This document shows positions 42,370-51,721 of a stretch of DNA of 64,000 nucleotides, in pieces. The notes below the pieces were generated by a model. That model was given only the letters and a program-made list of their open reading frames with translations. It searched no databases and was not told the origin of the DNA. Origin of the DNA: an uncultured Paraprevotella sp. (GTDB lineage: Bacteria > Bacteroidota > Bacteroidia > Bacteroidales > Bacteroidaceae); NCBI GenBank assembly GCA_900546665.1, contig URDY01000013.1:1-64000 (forward strand), written 5' to 3'. Position numbers and translations under genes: made by a program. Position 1 is the first letter of the stretch. Every line of letters starts with the position of its first letter.

Positions 42370-45300
42370 ATGGCAAAGAAATTCGCAGAACGTTCAAAAT
42401 TGAACCTATCGGACATAAATAAGGAAGTCTTGAAGCAGTGGGATGATGCCGATCTTTTCCACAGAAGTATGACGGAACGTGAAGGTTGTCCTTCATTTAT
42501 ATTTTTTGAGGGTCCTCCTTCTGCCAATGGTCATCCGGGCATTCATCATGTGCTGGCACGTTCCATCAAGGATACGTTTTGTCGTTTCAAGACCATGAAG
42601 GGTTTTCTCGTAAGACGTAAAGCCGGTTGGGATACTCACGGCCTTCCTGTGGAATTGGGCGTAGAGAAGGAACTGGGAATTACCAAAGAAGATATCGGAA
42701 AGACCATTTCCATAGAGGAATATAACCGCAAGTGCCGTACCAATGTCATGATGTATACGGAAGAGTGGACTGAGTTGAGCCACCGTATGGGATATTGGGT
42801 CGATATGGAACATCCGTATATTACTTATGATAATAAATATATCGAAACCTTGTGGTGGCTGTTGAAGCAGCTTTATCAGAAAGGTTTGCTTTATAAAGGT
42901 TATACCATCCAGCCTTATTCACCGGCTGCGGGAACCGGATTAAGTTCACACGAACTTAACCAGCCGGGATGTTACCGTGATGTGAAGGATACCACGGTAA
43001 CGGCACAGTTTGCCATACTTGATCCCAAACCGGAAATGACAGGGTGGGGTGAACCTTATTTCCTGGCATGGACAACCACACCGTGGACCTTGCCTTCAAA
43101 TACGGCTCTTTGTGTCGGTCCGAAGATCACTTATGTCTGCATCCGGACCTATAACATGTATACGTCACAGCCTGTTACTGTCGTAATGGCCAAGGAACGT
43201 GTAAGTGCCTATTTCAATGCCAAGGGTGAAAATATGCCGTTGGAGGACTATAAGCCGGGTGACAAAATCGTTCCATATCAGATTGTTGGTGAATACGCAG
43301 GTACTGATCTGGTCGGTATGCACTATGCGCAACTTATGCCGTGGGTAAATCCTGGTGAAGGTGCTTTCAGGGTTATTCCAGGAGATTATGTGACGACAGA
43401 GGACGGTACAGGTATCGTACATATCGCGCCGACTTTTGGTGCGGATGATGCTCAGGTGGCCAAAGCTGCCGGCATACCGCCATTGCATCTGATTAACAAG
43501 AAAGGTGAACTCCGTCCGATGGTTGATCTGACAGGAAAGTTCTATAAGCTTGAGGAGTTGGATGAGCAGTTCGTGGCAGAGAAAGTCAATGTGGATCTGT
43601 ATCGCCAGTGGGAAGGCAAGTTTGTGAAGAATGCTTATGATCCTGCCAAGACTGACAAAGACGAAACACTTGATGTGGAGATCTGCATGATGATGAAGCA
43701 GGCCAACCAGGCATTCAAGATTGAGAAGCATGTGCACAATTATCCTCATTGCTGGAGAACAGACAAGCCCGTGCTCTATTATCCTTTGGACAGTTGGTTT
43801 ATCAAGAGTACAGCTGCAAAGGACCGCATGATCGAACTCAACAAGACCATCAACTGGAAACCGGCTTCTACTGGAACCGGCCGTTTCGGAAAATGGTTGG
43901 AGAATCTTAATGACTGGAACCTGAGCCGAAGCAGATATTGGGGAACTCCATTGCCTATCTGGCGTTCGGAAGACGGTGAAGAAATCTGCATCGGTTCTGT
44001 AGAGGAACTTTACAATGAAATAGAAAAGGCTGTTGCTGCCGGTGTGATGACACACAATCCTTTGAAGGATAAAGGCTTCGTTCCCGGTAACTATGATCAG
44101 GCCAATTATGATAAGATCGATCTTCATCGTCCGTTCGTTGATGATGTGCTTTTGGTTAGTCCGAGCGGCAAACCGATGAAGCGTGAGACAGACCTTATCG
44201 ACGTATGGTTCGATTCTGGTGCCATGCCTTATGCACAGATCCATTATCCGTTCGAACATAAGGAAGAACTGGATAGCCGTCAGGTTTATCCTGCCGACTT
44301 TATCGCAGAAGGAGTTGACCAGACCCGTGGCTGGTTCTTTACGCTGCATGCACTGGCTACCATGATCTTCGACAGTGTGGCTTATAAGGCCGTAATTTCA
44401 AACGGACTGGTTCTGGACAAGAACGGAAACAAGATGTCCAAGAGACTGGGTAATGCCGTCGATCCGTTTGATTCCATAGAGAAGTATGGTTCAGATGCCG
44501 TACGCTGGTATATGATTACCAACTCTTCTCCTTGGGATAATTTGAAGTTCGATGAAGCCGGCGTACAGGATGTGACCCGTATTTTCTTTGGAAAATTATT
44601 CCAGACCTATTCTTTCCTGACCATGTATGCCAACGTGGACAACTGGAATTATGCAGAGGAAGATGTGCCGATGTCAGAGCGTCCTGAAATTGACCGTTGG
44701 ATCCTTTCAGAATTGAATTCACTGGTTCGCAAGGTAGAAGCCTGCTATTCGGATTATGAACCGACCAAGGCCGGTCGTCTGATTCAGGATTTCGTGGTGG
44801 ATAATGTCAGCAACTGGTTCGTCCGCTTGAGCCGTAAACGTTTCTGGGGAAGCGCCATGAGTACAGACAAACTTTCTGCTTACCAGACCTTGTATACTTG
44901 TCTTATGACGGTATCAAAACTGATGGCTCCTATCGCACCTTATTATGCTGACCGTCTGTATACCGATTTGAATCAGGCTACAGGTAAGGAAAAGGCCGAC
45001 AGTGTTCATCTGGCTTCTTTCCCGGTATGTGATGAAACGATGATCGACAGTGCATTGGAGTATCGTATGGAAATGGCACAGCGTATCACGTCAATGGTAT
45101 TGTCTCTGCGTAAGAAAGAGCAGATCATAGTACGTCAGCCGCTTCAGCGCATCTCTTTGCCGATCAGCGACCCCGAGCAGCAGAGAAGTATTGATGCCGT
45201 GCGTCAGCTTATTCTGGACGAGGTGAATGTCAAGGAACTGGAGTTTGTTGAGGGTCAGGGTATCTCAGTCAAGAAAGTGAAGTGTAATTTCCGTACGATG

Positions 45301-45792
45301 GGTAAGAAGTTCGGTGCGTTGATGAAGTCAGTGGCTGCAACCGTGGCAGAAATGTCCCAGCAGCAGATCGCCGAACTGGAGAAAACAGGTGTATGTCCTG
45401 TTACCCTTCCTTCAGGTGAAACCGTTCAGATTGAAGTTGCCGACGTTGATATCATCAGCGAAGATATGCCGGGTTGGACTGTGGCCAACGACGGTAACCT
45501 GACAGTAGCACTTGATATCCAGATTACGGACGAGTTGCGTACGGAAGGTGTGGCACGCGAGTTGGTTAAGCGAATCCAGAATATCCGTAAGGAAAGCGGA
45601 TTTGAAATCACAGACCGCATAGCTGTCACTCTCGAACATAATGAACAGACAGACAAAGCTGTAGATCAGTTTAAAGACTATATCTGTGGACAGGTTCTGG
45701 CCAATTCACTGACAGTCGTGGATAAACTGGACAATGCAGTGGAGTTGGATTTGGATGATTATAAGGTTAACATCCTGATCGTGAAGAATTAA
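42370..45792 (+). CDS. ileS: Isoleucyl-tRNA synthetase
   Basis: This enzyme charges tRNA-Ile. It is 1140 residues long, the long Bacteroidetes/eukaryote-like form. The HIGH motif appears as HPGIHH (about residue 56), KMSKR (about 686-690) replaces KMSKS, and the editing domain lies in the CP1 insert (about 200-400, with TAWTTTPWTLPSNTA-like WTTTPWTLPSN). The C-terminal anticodon-binding region follows about 750. The zinc-finger end of E. coli IleS is absent. Long open frames on the opposite strand are mirror images of its codon bias. Confidence 0.97.
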   Translation: MAKKFAERSKLNLSDINKEVLKQWDDADLFHRSMTEREGCPSFIFFEGPPSANGHPGIHHVLARSIKDTFCRFKTMKGFLVRRKAGWDTHGLPVELGVEKELGITKEDIGKTISIEEYNRKCRTNVMMYTEEWTELSHRMGYWVDMEHPYITYDNKYIETLWWLLKQLYQKGLLYKGYTIQPYSPAAGTGLSSHELNQPGCYRDVKDTTVTAQFAILDPKPEMTGWGEPYFLAWTTTPWTLPSNTALCVGPKITYVCIRTYNMYTSQPVTVVMAKERVSAYFNAKGENMPLEDYKPGDKIVPYQIVGEYAGTDLVGMHYAQLMPWVNPGEGAFRVIPGDYVTTEDGTGIVHIAPTFGADDAQVAKAAGIPPLHLINKKGELRPMVDLTGKFYKLEELDEQFVAEKVNVDLYRQWEGKFVKNAYDPAKTDKDETLDVEICMMMKQANQAFKIEKHVHNYPHCWRTDKPVLYYPLDSWFIKSTAAKDRMIELNKTINWKPASTGTGRFGKWLENLNDWNLSRSRYWGTPLPIWRSEDGEEICIGSVEELYNEIEKAVAAGVMTHNPLKDKGFVPGNYDQANYDKIDLHRPFVDDVLLVSPSGKPMKRETDLIDVWFDSGAMPYAQIHYPFEHKEELDSRQVYPADFIAEGVDQTRGWFFTLHALATMIFDSVAYKAVISNGLVLDKNGNKMSKRLGNAVDPFDSIEKYGSDAVRWYMITNSSPWDNLKFDEAGVQDVTRIFFGKLFQTYSFLTMYANVDNWNYAEEDVPMSERPEIDRWILSELNSLVRKVEACYSDYEPTKAGRLIQDFVVDNVSNWFVRLSRKRFWGSAMSTDKLSAYQTLYTCLMTVSKLMAPIAPYYADRLYTDLNQATGKEKADSVHLASFPVCDETMIDSALEYRMEMAQRITSMVLSLRKKEQIIVRQPLQRISLPISDPEQQRSIDAVRQLILDEVNVKELEFVEGQGISVKKVKCNFRTMGKKFGALMKSVAATVAEMSQQQIAELEKTGVCPVTLPSGETVQIEVADVDIISEDMPGWTVANDGNLTVALDIQITDELRTEGVARELVKRIQNIRKESGFEITDRIAVTLEHNEQTDKAVDQFKDYICGQVLANSLTVVDKLDNAVELDLDDYKVNILIVKN

Positions 45793-45820
45793 ACTTGTTA
45801 AATCCTTAAATTATTAAGCT

Positions 45821-46198
45821 ATGGCAGAAAAAACATTTTACAATGATGAGGAATTGGCGGAATTCAAGACGCTGATTCTGGAGAAGTTGGAAGTGGCAAA
45901 ACGGGATTATGAGTCAATGCTGAATTCATTGATGAATCGCGACAATAACGGAGTGGATGATACCTCTCCCACATACAAGGCTTTGGAAGAAGGTGCTAAC
46001 ACCCAGTCCAAGGAGGAGTTGGCCATCCTGGCTGCCCGCCAGCAGAAATTCATCAAAGGACTCGAAGCTGCTTTGGTGCGTATCGAGAACAAGACCTACG
46101 GAATTTGCCGTGAAACGGGTAAACTGATTCCTAAGGAAAGGTTGCGTCTGGTGCCGCATGCTACGCTTAGCATCGAGGCCAAGAATATGAAAAAGTAA
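45821..46198 (+). CDS. DksA/TraR-family protein lacking the zinc cysteines
   Basis: This is a 125-residue protein with a long coiled coil (about 10-85) and a C-terminal globule like DksA, ending YGICRETGKLIPKERLRLVP. Only one of the four zinc-binding cysteines remains, so the finger must fold without zinc, as in known Cys-poor DksA homologues. The coiled-coil tip has DDTSPTYKALEE instead of the classical DxxDxA. It probably binds RNA polymerase in the secondary channel. It lies between ileS and lspA (12 bp before the latter). Confidence 0.88.
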   Translation: MAEKTFYNDEELAEFKTLILEKLEVAKRDYESMLNSLMNRDNNGVDDTSPTYKALEEGANTQSKEELAILAARQQKFIKGLEAALVRIENKTYGICRETGKLIPKERLRLVPHATLSIEAKNMKK

Positions 46199-46210
46199 AT
46201 AATAAGAAGC

Positions 46211-46828
46211 GTGGAAAAGAGTAAGTTATTCTTGTGTAGCAAAAGCCGCCTTGCGGTGATGGTGATTTTTTTGGTGTTGGTGATTGACCAGGTCATTAAA
46301 ATATGGGTTAAGACCAATATGTACATGCACGAAAGCATTCGTATTACAGACTGGTTCTACATCTATTTTACCGAGAATCCGGGTATGGCTTTTGGCTGGG
46401 AATTCTTCGACAAGCTCTTTCTCACTTCTTTCCGAATTGTAGCTGTGGCCGTCATTACGTATTATCTCATCAAGGTTATACGTAAGGGCGCGCCCACGGG
46501 CTATATCATTTGTCTTTCGCTTGTACTGGCCGGTGCGGCAGGCAATATCATCGACTGTGTTTTCTATGGCATGATATTCAATAATCCGCCTGTTCCGTTT
46601 GTGGCTCATTTCGTGCCGTTCGGTACGGGGTACGACAGTATTCTGATGGGTCGGGTAGTGGACATGTTCTATTTCCCGATTATAGATACCTATTGGCCTG
46701 AATGGATGCCTTTTGTAGGCGGCGAACATTTTATCTTCTTCAGTCCGATCTTTAATTTTGCCGATGCGGCAATCAGTTGTGGTATAATTGCTTTATTATT
46801 GTTTTATCACAAACGTATTACGGTTTAA
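46211..46828 (+). CDS. lspA: Lipoprotein signal peptidase (signal peptidase II)
   Basis: This inner-membrane aspartyl protease cuts lipoprotein signal peptides. It is 205 residues long with four helices. The catalytic Asp pair is in GAAGNIIDCV and FNFADAAIS. The first helix carries VIDQVIKIWVK. The start is GTG at 46211, because no ATG precedes helix 1. It sits 12 bp behind the dksA-like gene and 14 bp before a lipoprotein gene, whose product is a plausible client. Confidence 0.95.
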   Translation: MEKSKLFLCSKSRLAVMVIFLVLVIDQVIKIWVKTNMYMHESIRITDWFYIYFTENPGMAFGWEFFDKLFLTSFRIVAVAVITYYLIKVIRKGAPTGYIICLSLVLAGAAGNIIDCVFYGMIFNNPPVPFVAHFVPFGTGYDSILMGRVVDMFYFPIIDTYWPEWMPFVGGEHFIFFSPIFNFADAAISCGIIALLLFYHKRITV

Positions 46829-46842
46829 TCAATAGCAGGCTT

Positions 46843-47835
46843 ATGTTCGAGAGATTGGTTTCAGGCTGTCATGGCCGTTTACGGTTATTGGGTGCGGGGC
46901 TGGTTGTGCTTCACGTCTTGTCAGCTTGCCGTCCGGATATTCCGTCGGATGTCATTTCACCGTCCGAGATGGAACAGATTCTCTACGACTATCATCTGGC
47001 TCAGGGTATGGCTGATTCGGAAGGAGGAGACAGTATTGATGCCCGTAAGTACATGTACGTGCAGGCTGTATTCAAGAAATATGGCATTACAAAGGCAGAA
47101 TTCGATTCTTCCATGGTGTGGTATTCCGCCAATACGGCCTATCTTTATGATATTTACAATAGACTGCAGGAGAAATACGAAACAGAACTCAAAACCTTCG
47201 ATGCATCAGGTGAGAGCGATTATACTGCCAATTTGTCTGCCCAGGGAGATACTGCCAATATATGGTCGGACAAGGTTTCCCGTTTGCTGAAACCGGAAAA
47301 GTTAGTTGACAAGCTGTTGTTCTCCATGCCGGCTGATACCAGTATTTATGCCGGTGATGCATTCCTTTGGCGTTTCGATACCCGTTTTATAGGCAGCAGC
47401 AATGCGGTAGAGGCCTATGCTGCCTTTTATATCCGGTTGAAAAACGATTCGGTAATCGCAACGACTCAGCGGATTTACTCCAGCAGGCAGATGCAGTTGC
47501 GACTGGAGACCGATACGACCGATACGATACGTTCGCTCAATGGTTTTGTGTATGTAAAGCGTCGTAAAAACCAGGATGATTTTGTAATGCTGATGCTCGA
47601 TCAGATCCGTCTGATCCGTTTCCATCGTCATTTTGAACCTCAGGTATTGCCTGATACCGTTGCCAAGCAGGCAGATGACACCTTGAAGGTATTGTCGGAC
47701 AGCGTTTTGCCGGTACCGGTTCATCAGGAACGTCGTTTGTCGCCTTCTGAGTTACGCGACAGCAGACCGGTAGAGCGGTCAATTAATGTAGTCAAGGAAA
47801 AACCTTACCGTATCCGTAAGGTACATAGAAAATAA
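46843..47835 (+). CDS. DUF4296-type lipoprotein
   Basis: This is a 330-residue predicted lipoprotein with lipobox VLSAC (Cys about residue 29). The DUF4296 signature is in ISPSEMEQILYDYHLAQGMA and KYGITKAEFDSSMVWYSAN. The following two thirds are beta-rich with no known domain, and the C-terminus is basic. The ATG at 46843 is used; the frame is open further upstream only inside lspA. Many Bacteroidetes have one such gene behind lspA. Function is unknown. Confidence 0.83.
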   Translation: MFERLVSGCHGRLRLLGAGLVVLHVLSACRPDIPSDVISPSEMEQILYDYHLAQGMADSEGGDSIDARKYMYVQAVFKKYGITKAEFDSSMVWYSANTAYLYDIYNRLQEKYETELKTFDASGESDYTANLSAQGDTANIWSDKVSRLLKPEKLVDKLLFSMPADTSIYAGDAFLWRFDTRFIGSSNAVEAYAAFYIRLKNDSVIATTQRIYSSRQMQLRLETDTTDTIRSLNGFVYVKRRKNQDDFVMLMLDQIRLIRFHRHFEPQVLPDTVAKQADDTLKVLSDSVLPVPVHQERRLSPSELRDSRPVERSINVVKEKPYRIRKVHRK

Positions 47836-47863
47836 TCGGATTTCAACTTTGTTCTGGTGAAAA

Positions 47864-48184
47864 ATGAGAAAGTTGGCTTGTCACAGACTTTATGTTGCAC
47901 CTTTCAGTGAACTTTCCATGCAGGTCGTGGTGTTGGATGAAAACGGACGGGTACAGTCGTGGCATCGCCTGGAGGCGGAAGAACCTTACGTGGAATGGAT
48001 TGGCGGTAATATGATTCTTCTGCCGGAAAGTTGTTCACCTTCCGATGGCACTTCTCTTGAACAAGTGTGGCAGAAATATGGTATCGGGACTTCCATTCCT
48101 CCTTATACGCTTTGGAAGTTATCCGGTGTGCCCTTGTCCGGATCGGATTATTCTTTACCCTGTAAATGGAGACGTTTATTTTGA
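47864..48184 (+). CDS. Conserved hypothetical protein
   Basis: This is a 106-residue cytoplasmic protein with no recognised domain. It begins MRKLACHRLYVAPFSELSMQ and contains EEPYVEWIGGNMILLPES. The reading frame keeps good codon use and follows the DUF4296 gene by 28 bp on the same strand. Its last 9 bases overlap the converging methyltransferase gene. I regard it as real, with unknown function. Confidence 0.65.
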   Translation: MRKLACHRLYVAPFSELSMQVVVLDENGRVQSWHRLEAEEPYVEWIGGNMILLPESCSPSDGTSLEQVWQKYGIGTSIPPYTLWKLSGVPLSGSDYSLPCKWRRLF

Positions 48185-48961
48185 CGCTGTCTGTCTCCGT
48201 CTGAATTCAGCGCAGATAATTGAAGTGGCAATAGCGACATTCAGGCTTTCCACCGTATTTCTTTCGGCCGGAAAACTGGGAATGTAGAGTCTTTTGCTGA
48301 CCAGATTGCCTACAGGCCGGCTGATGCCGTTTCCTTCATTTCCCATGACGATGATACCATTCGAAGACAGATCCTGTCCGTACATGTCCGTACCGTCAAG
48401 GAAGGTGCCGTATACCGGTATGTCGGCAGATAAGGATTGTAGAAAAGCCGGCAAATCCGTGTAATGCACCTGTACTCTGGCCATGGCACCCATGGTAGCC
48501 TGTACGGTCTTGGGGTTATAAATGTCCGTCGTGTCCTGGGAGCACCAGATGTGTGTGATGCCGAACCAGTCGGCTATTCTGACAATTGTGCCCATGTTAC
48601 CGGGATCCTGAATACCGTCCAGTGCCAGACACAGTTCGCGTTCGGGCAGAGTTTGGTCGGCTTCATCATTCTCCGGAATCCTGAATATGGCCAGCACATC
48701 CTGCGGTGTCTTGAGCAGACTGGCTCTTGTCAGTTCATCATCGTTGACCTCCTGGATTTCGGTATCTTTATGATGAAGATGTGACACAAGCTGCTGTTTT
48801 TCTTCCAGCCAGTCCTTTTTGGCGGCCAGATAGGTACACTCAAAGCGGCTTAGCAGATCTTCCACGACCTTATGTCCTTCCGCTACAAAAAGATGTTGTG
48901 AGTAGCGTTGTTTTTTCTGTGCCAGTGCATGGATGAGTTTGATTTTATTTTTGCTGATCAT
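48176..48961 (-). CDS. TrmH/SpoU-family RNA 2'-O-methyltransferase
   Basis: This is a 261-residue SPOUT methyltransferase that modifies rRNA or tRNA using SAM. An N-terminal substrate-binding domain (about 1-95, MISKNKIKLIHALAQKKQRY) precedes the SPOUT domain with the motifs ALDGIQDPGNMGTIVRIADW, IIVMGNEGNGIS and TVESLNVAIATSIICAEF. The exact target base cannot be told. It diverges from tamL with 113 bp between them and has a -7 box TAACTTTG (49005-49012, minus). Confidence 0.93.
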   Translation of the reverse strand: MISKNKIKLIHALAQKKQRYSQHLFVAEGHKVVEDLLSRFECTYLAAKKDWLEEKQQLVSHLHHKDTEIQEVNDDELTRASLLKTPQDVLAIFRIPENDEADQTLPERELCLALDGIQDPGNMGTIVRIADWFGITHIWCSQDTTDIYNPKTVQATMGAMARVQVHYTDLPAFLQSLSADIPVYGTFLDGTDMYGQDLSSNGIIVMGNEGNGISRPVGNLVSKRLYIPSFPAERNTVESLNVAIATSIICAEFRRRQTASK

Positions 48962-49004
48962 AATCTGGAATGGTTGTCAAGATTGGATTTTCTTTGCAAA
49001 GCTA

Positions 49005-49012
49005 CAAAGTTA
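49005..49012 (-). promoter_or_regulatory. Promoter -7 box of the SpoU methyltransferase
   Basis: TAACTTTG on the minus strand matches TAnnTTTG and ends 43 bp before the start codon. A TTTG (49037-49040, minus) lies 24 bp upstream, which is a long spacer. Confidence 0.5.
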
Positions 49013-49049
49013 TTTTTTGTTATTGGTATAAAAATCCAAAAAAACCATG

Positions 49050-49057
49050 TATTTTTG
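49050..49057 (+). promoter_or_regulatory. Promoter -7 box of tamL
   Basis: TATTTTTG matches TAnnTTTG and ends 17 bp before the tamL ATG. Confidence 0.5.
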
Positions 49058-49074
49058 TCATATAAAAAGCGGAT

Positions 49075-51384
49075 ATGAAGTTCTTTGCAGATAAATTAGC
49101 CCTATGTCTCCTGTTGATGATGCTGAGTGCGTGCTCCGCATCACGGTTTATTCCGGAAGGTCATTATATGCTGGAAAATGTGACTGTCAAGTCCGACGAC
49201 AAGAAAGTCGATGTCAGTCTGCTTAAAGGCTATATCCGCCAGCATCCTAATGCCAAATGGTTCAGCCTGATCAAGGCACCCATGGCGCCGTATCTTCTTT
49301 CCGGACGTGACACTACCCGGAGAATCAACCGTTTTCTTCAGCGTATTGGTGAAGCACCTGTCATTTTTGATACAGTACAGGCCAACCGTTCGGCCGAGAA
49401 TATGTTGGCGGCCATACAGAATATGGGTTATCTGGAAGCGACTATCAGCCAGCAGTATCAGATCAAGAAACAGAAGCTGAAACTGACCTACGCCTTGAGT
49501 CCGGGCCCCCGTTATCGGGTGAGTTCGCTTGATTATCAGATAGACGATCCGGTGGTAGACAGCCTGATCATGTCCGACAAGGGAAATTCCCGGCTCTATA
49601 GCGGAATGCCTTTCGATGTGAATGTGCTGGATGCCGAGCGCAGCCGGATGAGTACTCTTCTGCAGAATAACGGCTATTATAAGTTCAATAAGGAATATGT
49701 ACGCTATATTGCCGATACTTGTGTAGGCAACTATGAAGTCGGCCTGAAGGTGCTGATCCCGTTGTATCGTCCTTCAGCTCAGGATTCCCTGCGTCTTCAT
49801 GAACGTTATACGGTCCGCCAGATTGCCTTTGTTAATAATCTGGGTCGTATGGAATCCAGTTATGATACGACTGGAGTGACCAAAATGGTATACAATGGTT
49901 ATCCGTTTTATTATAAAGGACGTTTGGGACTTCGTCCGGCCGTGTTTATAGACAACAATAAAATTGTTTCAGGAAAGTATTATTCCGAGCGTGACGTCCA
50001 GCAGACTTACGCTAATCTGGGCCGTTTGGGGTCAATACTTTATTCTAATGTCCGTATGGAAGAAGTCGACACCTTCTCCCGTCAGTTGGACTGTTATATT
50101 TCCGTGAATCAGAATCGTCCGAGGTCGTTTGGTGCGGAACTGGAAGGAACCAATTCGGCCGGTGATTTGGGAGCAGCCCTGTCGTTGTCCTATCAGAACA
50201 GAAATCTTTTCAGAGGTTCCGAATTGTTGAGCGTGAAGCTGCGTGGAGCTTTTGAAGCCATTACCGGTCTTGAAGGCTACAGTGACCAGAATTACTTTGA
50301 GATTAGTGCCGAAGTCGGGTTGACCTTTCCCCAGTTCAAGCTTTTCCATTTTGGCAAAAACCGGCATATAGTCCAGCCTACGTCCGAAATATCCGTTCTT
50401 TACGATTCGCAGAACCGTCCGGAATTTCATCGTCGTGTGTTGACTTCAGCCTTGCGTTACCGTTGGCGGAGTCCGCGTGAACTGTTTCGGCACAGGATTG
50501 ATATTATCGATTTGAACTATGTGTTCATGCCGTGGATATCCGATACGTTCCGTCGAGACTATCTGGATGATGCCAGTGACCGTAATGCCATTCTCCGTTA
50601 CAATTACGAGAACCTCTTTATCATGAAGTTCGGTTACAGCTTCTCCTACAATTCTCAGGGAGGTACTGCTTCGGCGGTAGATTATGGCAGTAATGCGCTG
50701 GGCCTCCATTTCAATATCGAATTTTCCGGTAATCTGTTGTATGGATTGTCGGAGCTGTTCAATGCCTCTAAAAGCAACGGACAATACACCTTGTTCAACA
50801 TTGCCTATGCACAATATGTCAAGGGCGATGTAAGTCTGAGCAAAAGTTTCCGTTTCGACAGTCGTAACTCGCTGGCTTTGCATTTCGGTCTGGGTATAGC
50901 CTATCCTTATGGCAATTCCACCATTCTGCCATACGAAAAGCGTTATTTCAGTGGAGGAGCCAACAGTGTGCGTGGCTGGTCCGTGCGTGGTCTCGGCCCC
51001 GGTTCTTTCCGTGGTACGGACGGTCGTATCGATTTTATCAATCAGACCGGCGATATCAAGTTGGATCTGAATGCCGAGTATCGTACAAAACTGTTCTGGA
51101 AGCTTCACGGAGCATTCTTTATAGATGCCGGAAATATTTGGACCATTCGCGAGTATGCCGAACAGCCCGGCGGACAGTTCGGTTTTGATACCTTCTGGCG
51201 TCAGATAGCCGTATCGTATGGTTTGGGACTCCGTCTTAACTTCGATTTTTTTGTTCTTCGTCTGGATGGCGGTATGAAAGCAGTCGATCCGGCCTATTCT
51301 GATCACATCGGGCATTATCCGCTTTTGCATCCTGATTTCAGGCGCGATTTCACATTGCATTTTGCTGTCGGTCTGCCATTCTGA
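49075..51384 (+). CDS. TamL-like outer-membrane barrel lipoprotein (BamA/TamA family)
   Basis: This is a 769-residue outer-membrane protein with lipobox MLSAC (Cys about 20). The N-terminal POTRA-like region (about 35-350) is followed by a 16-strand Omp85-type barrel (about 400-769). YFSGGANSVRGWSVRGLGPG contains the VRGW/RG-type loop 6 motif of Omp85 proteins. The lipid anchor marks it as TamL rather than BamA. TamL works with the inner-membrane protein TamB, whose gene is not beside it. It probably takes part in outer-membrane assembly or phospholipid transport. Confidence 0.9.
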   Translation: MKFFADKLALCLLLMMLSACSASRFIPEGHYMLENVTVKSDDKKVDVSLLKGYIRQHPNAKWFSLIKAPMAPYLLSGRDTTRRINRFLQRIGEAPVIFDTVQANRSAENMLAAIQNMGYLEATISQQYQIKKQKLKLTYALSPGPRYRVSSLDYQIDDPVVDSLIMSDKGNSRLYSGMPFDVNVLDAERSRMSTLLQNNGYYKFNKEYVRYIADTCVGNYEVGLKVLIPLYRPSAQDSLRLHERYTVRQIAFVNNLGRMESSYDTTGVTKMVYNGYPFYYKGRLGLRPAVFIDNNKIVSGKYYSERDVQQTYANLGRLGSILYSNVRMEEVDTFSRQLDCYISVNQNRPRSFGAELEGTNSAGDLGAALSLSYQNRNLFRGSELLSVKLRGAFEAITGLEGYSDQNYFEISAEVGLTFPQFKLFHFGKNRHIVQPTSEISVLYDSQNRPEFHRRVLTSALRYRWRSPRELFRHRIDIIDLNYVFMPWISDTFRRDYLDDASDRNAILRYNYENLFIMKFGYSFSYNSQGGTASAVDYGSNALGLHFNIEFSGNLLYGLSELFNASKSNGQYTLFNIAYAQYVKGDVSLSKSFRFDSRNSLALHFGLGIAYPYGNSTILPYEKRYFSGGANSVRGWSVRGLGPGSFRGTDGRIDFINQTGDIKLDLNAEYRTKLFWKLHGAFFIDAGNIWTIREYAEQPGGQFGFDTFWRQIAVSYGLGLRLNFDFFVLRLDGGMKAVDPAYSDHIGHYPLLHPDFRRDFTLHFAVGLPF

Positions 51385-51462
51385 TTTTTTTGTGGCTGGC
51401 GCGAACGGAAGGGTATTGTCGGATGGTCACGGAATAAAATAGAGAGTATAAGTGTCGCCATA

Positions 51463-51494
51463 TTTGATTATATCTGTTTTTTTTTATAATTTTG
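51463..51494 (+). promoter_or_regulatory. Consensus promoter 228 bp ahead of the metallo-hydrolase gene
   Basis: TTTG (51463-51466), a 20-bp spacer and TAATTTTG (51487-51494) match the Bacteroidetes consensus perfectly. Transcription should start near 51501. Confidence 0.75.
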
Positions 51495-51513
51495 TATAGA
51501 TGAACCGGCTTTT

Positions 51514-51537
51514 ACCGTCTTGAAATGACGGTTTTTT
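51514..51537 (+). terminator. Early hairpin with T-run behind the promoter
   Basis: ACCGTC pairs with GACGGT around TTGAAAT, followed by six T. It lies only about 15-35 nt downstream of the expected transcript start and looks like a terminator or attenuator. Confidence 0.6.
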
Positions 51538-51721
51538 GCTTTTGGAGCCACATGAACGTGGCTGGGGCTTTTGTTAAGGCTTATACGGGAAAGGCAGTGT
51601 GATAAGGTCCGGTTTGCACGATAGGAAGTGGAACAATATATAAAAATAAAGTAGTGACAGAGCCTGCTTTTCCTGAATATCTGGGAATAAAAGTTCTGGT
51701 ATCATAATATTATAAATAGAC

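Larger units (their letters stand above)
51385..51721. other. Intergenic leader or small-RNA region between tamL and the metallo-hydrolase
   Basis: These 337 bp hold no gene of normal codon use. They contain a perfect promoter (51463-51494), a hairpin with T-run (51514-51537), a second hairpin AGCCAC/GTGGCT (51547-51564) and then AT-rich sequence up to the ATG at 51722. The unit could be a long leader of the downstream gene with an early terminator, or a separate short RNA. Confidence 0.55.

Noticed and set aside
43165..44349. A 394-codon open frame on the minus strand
   Set aside because: It is antisense to ileS, whose domains are complete. No promoter or family pattern supports it.
50446..51360. 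A 304-codon open frame on the minus strand
   Set aside because: It is antisense to the conserved barrel part of tamL and shows no signal peptide, domain or promoter.
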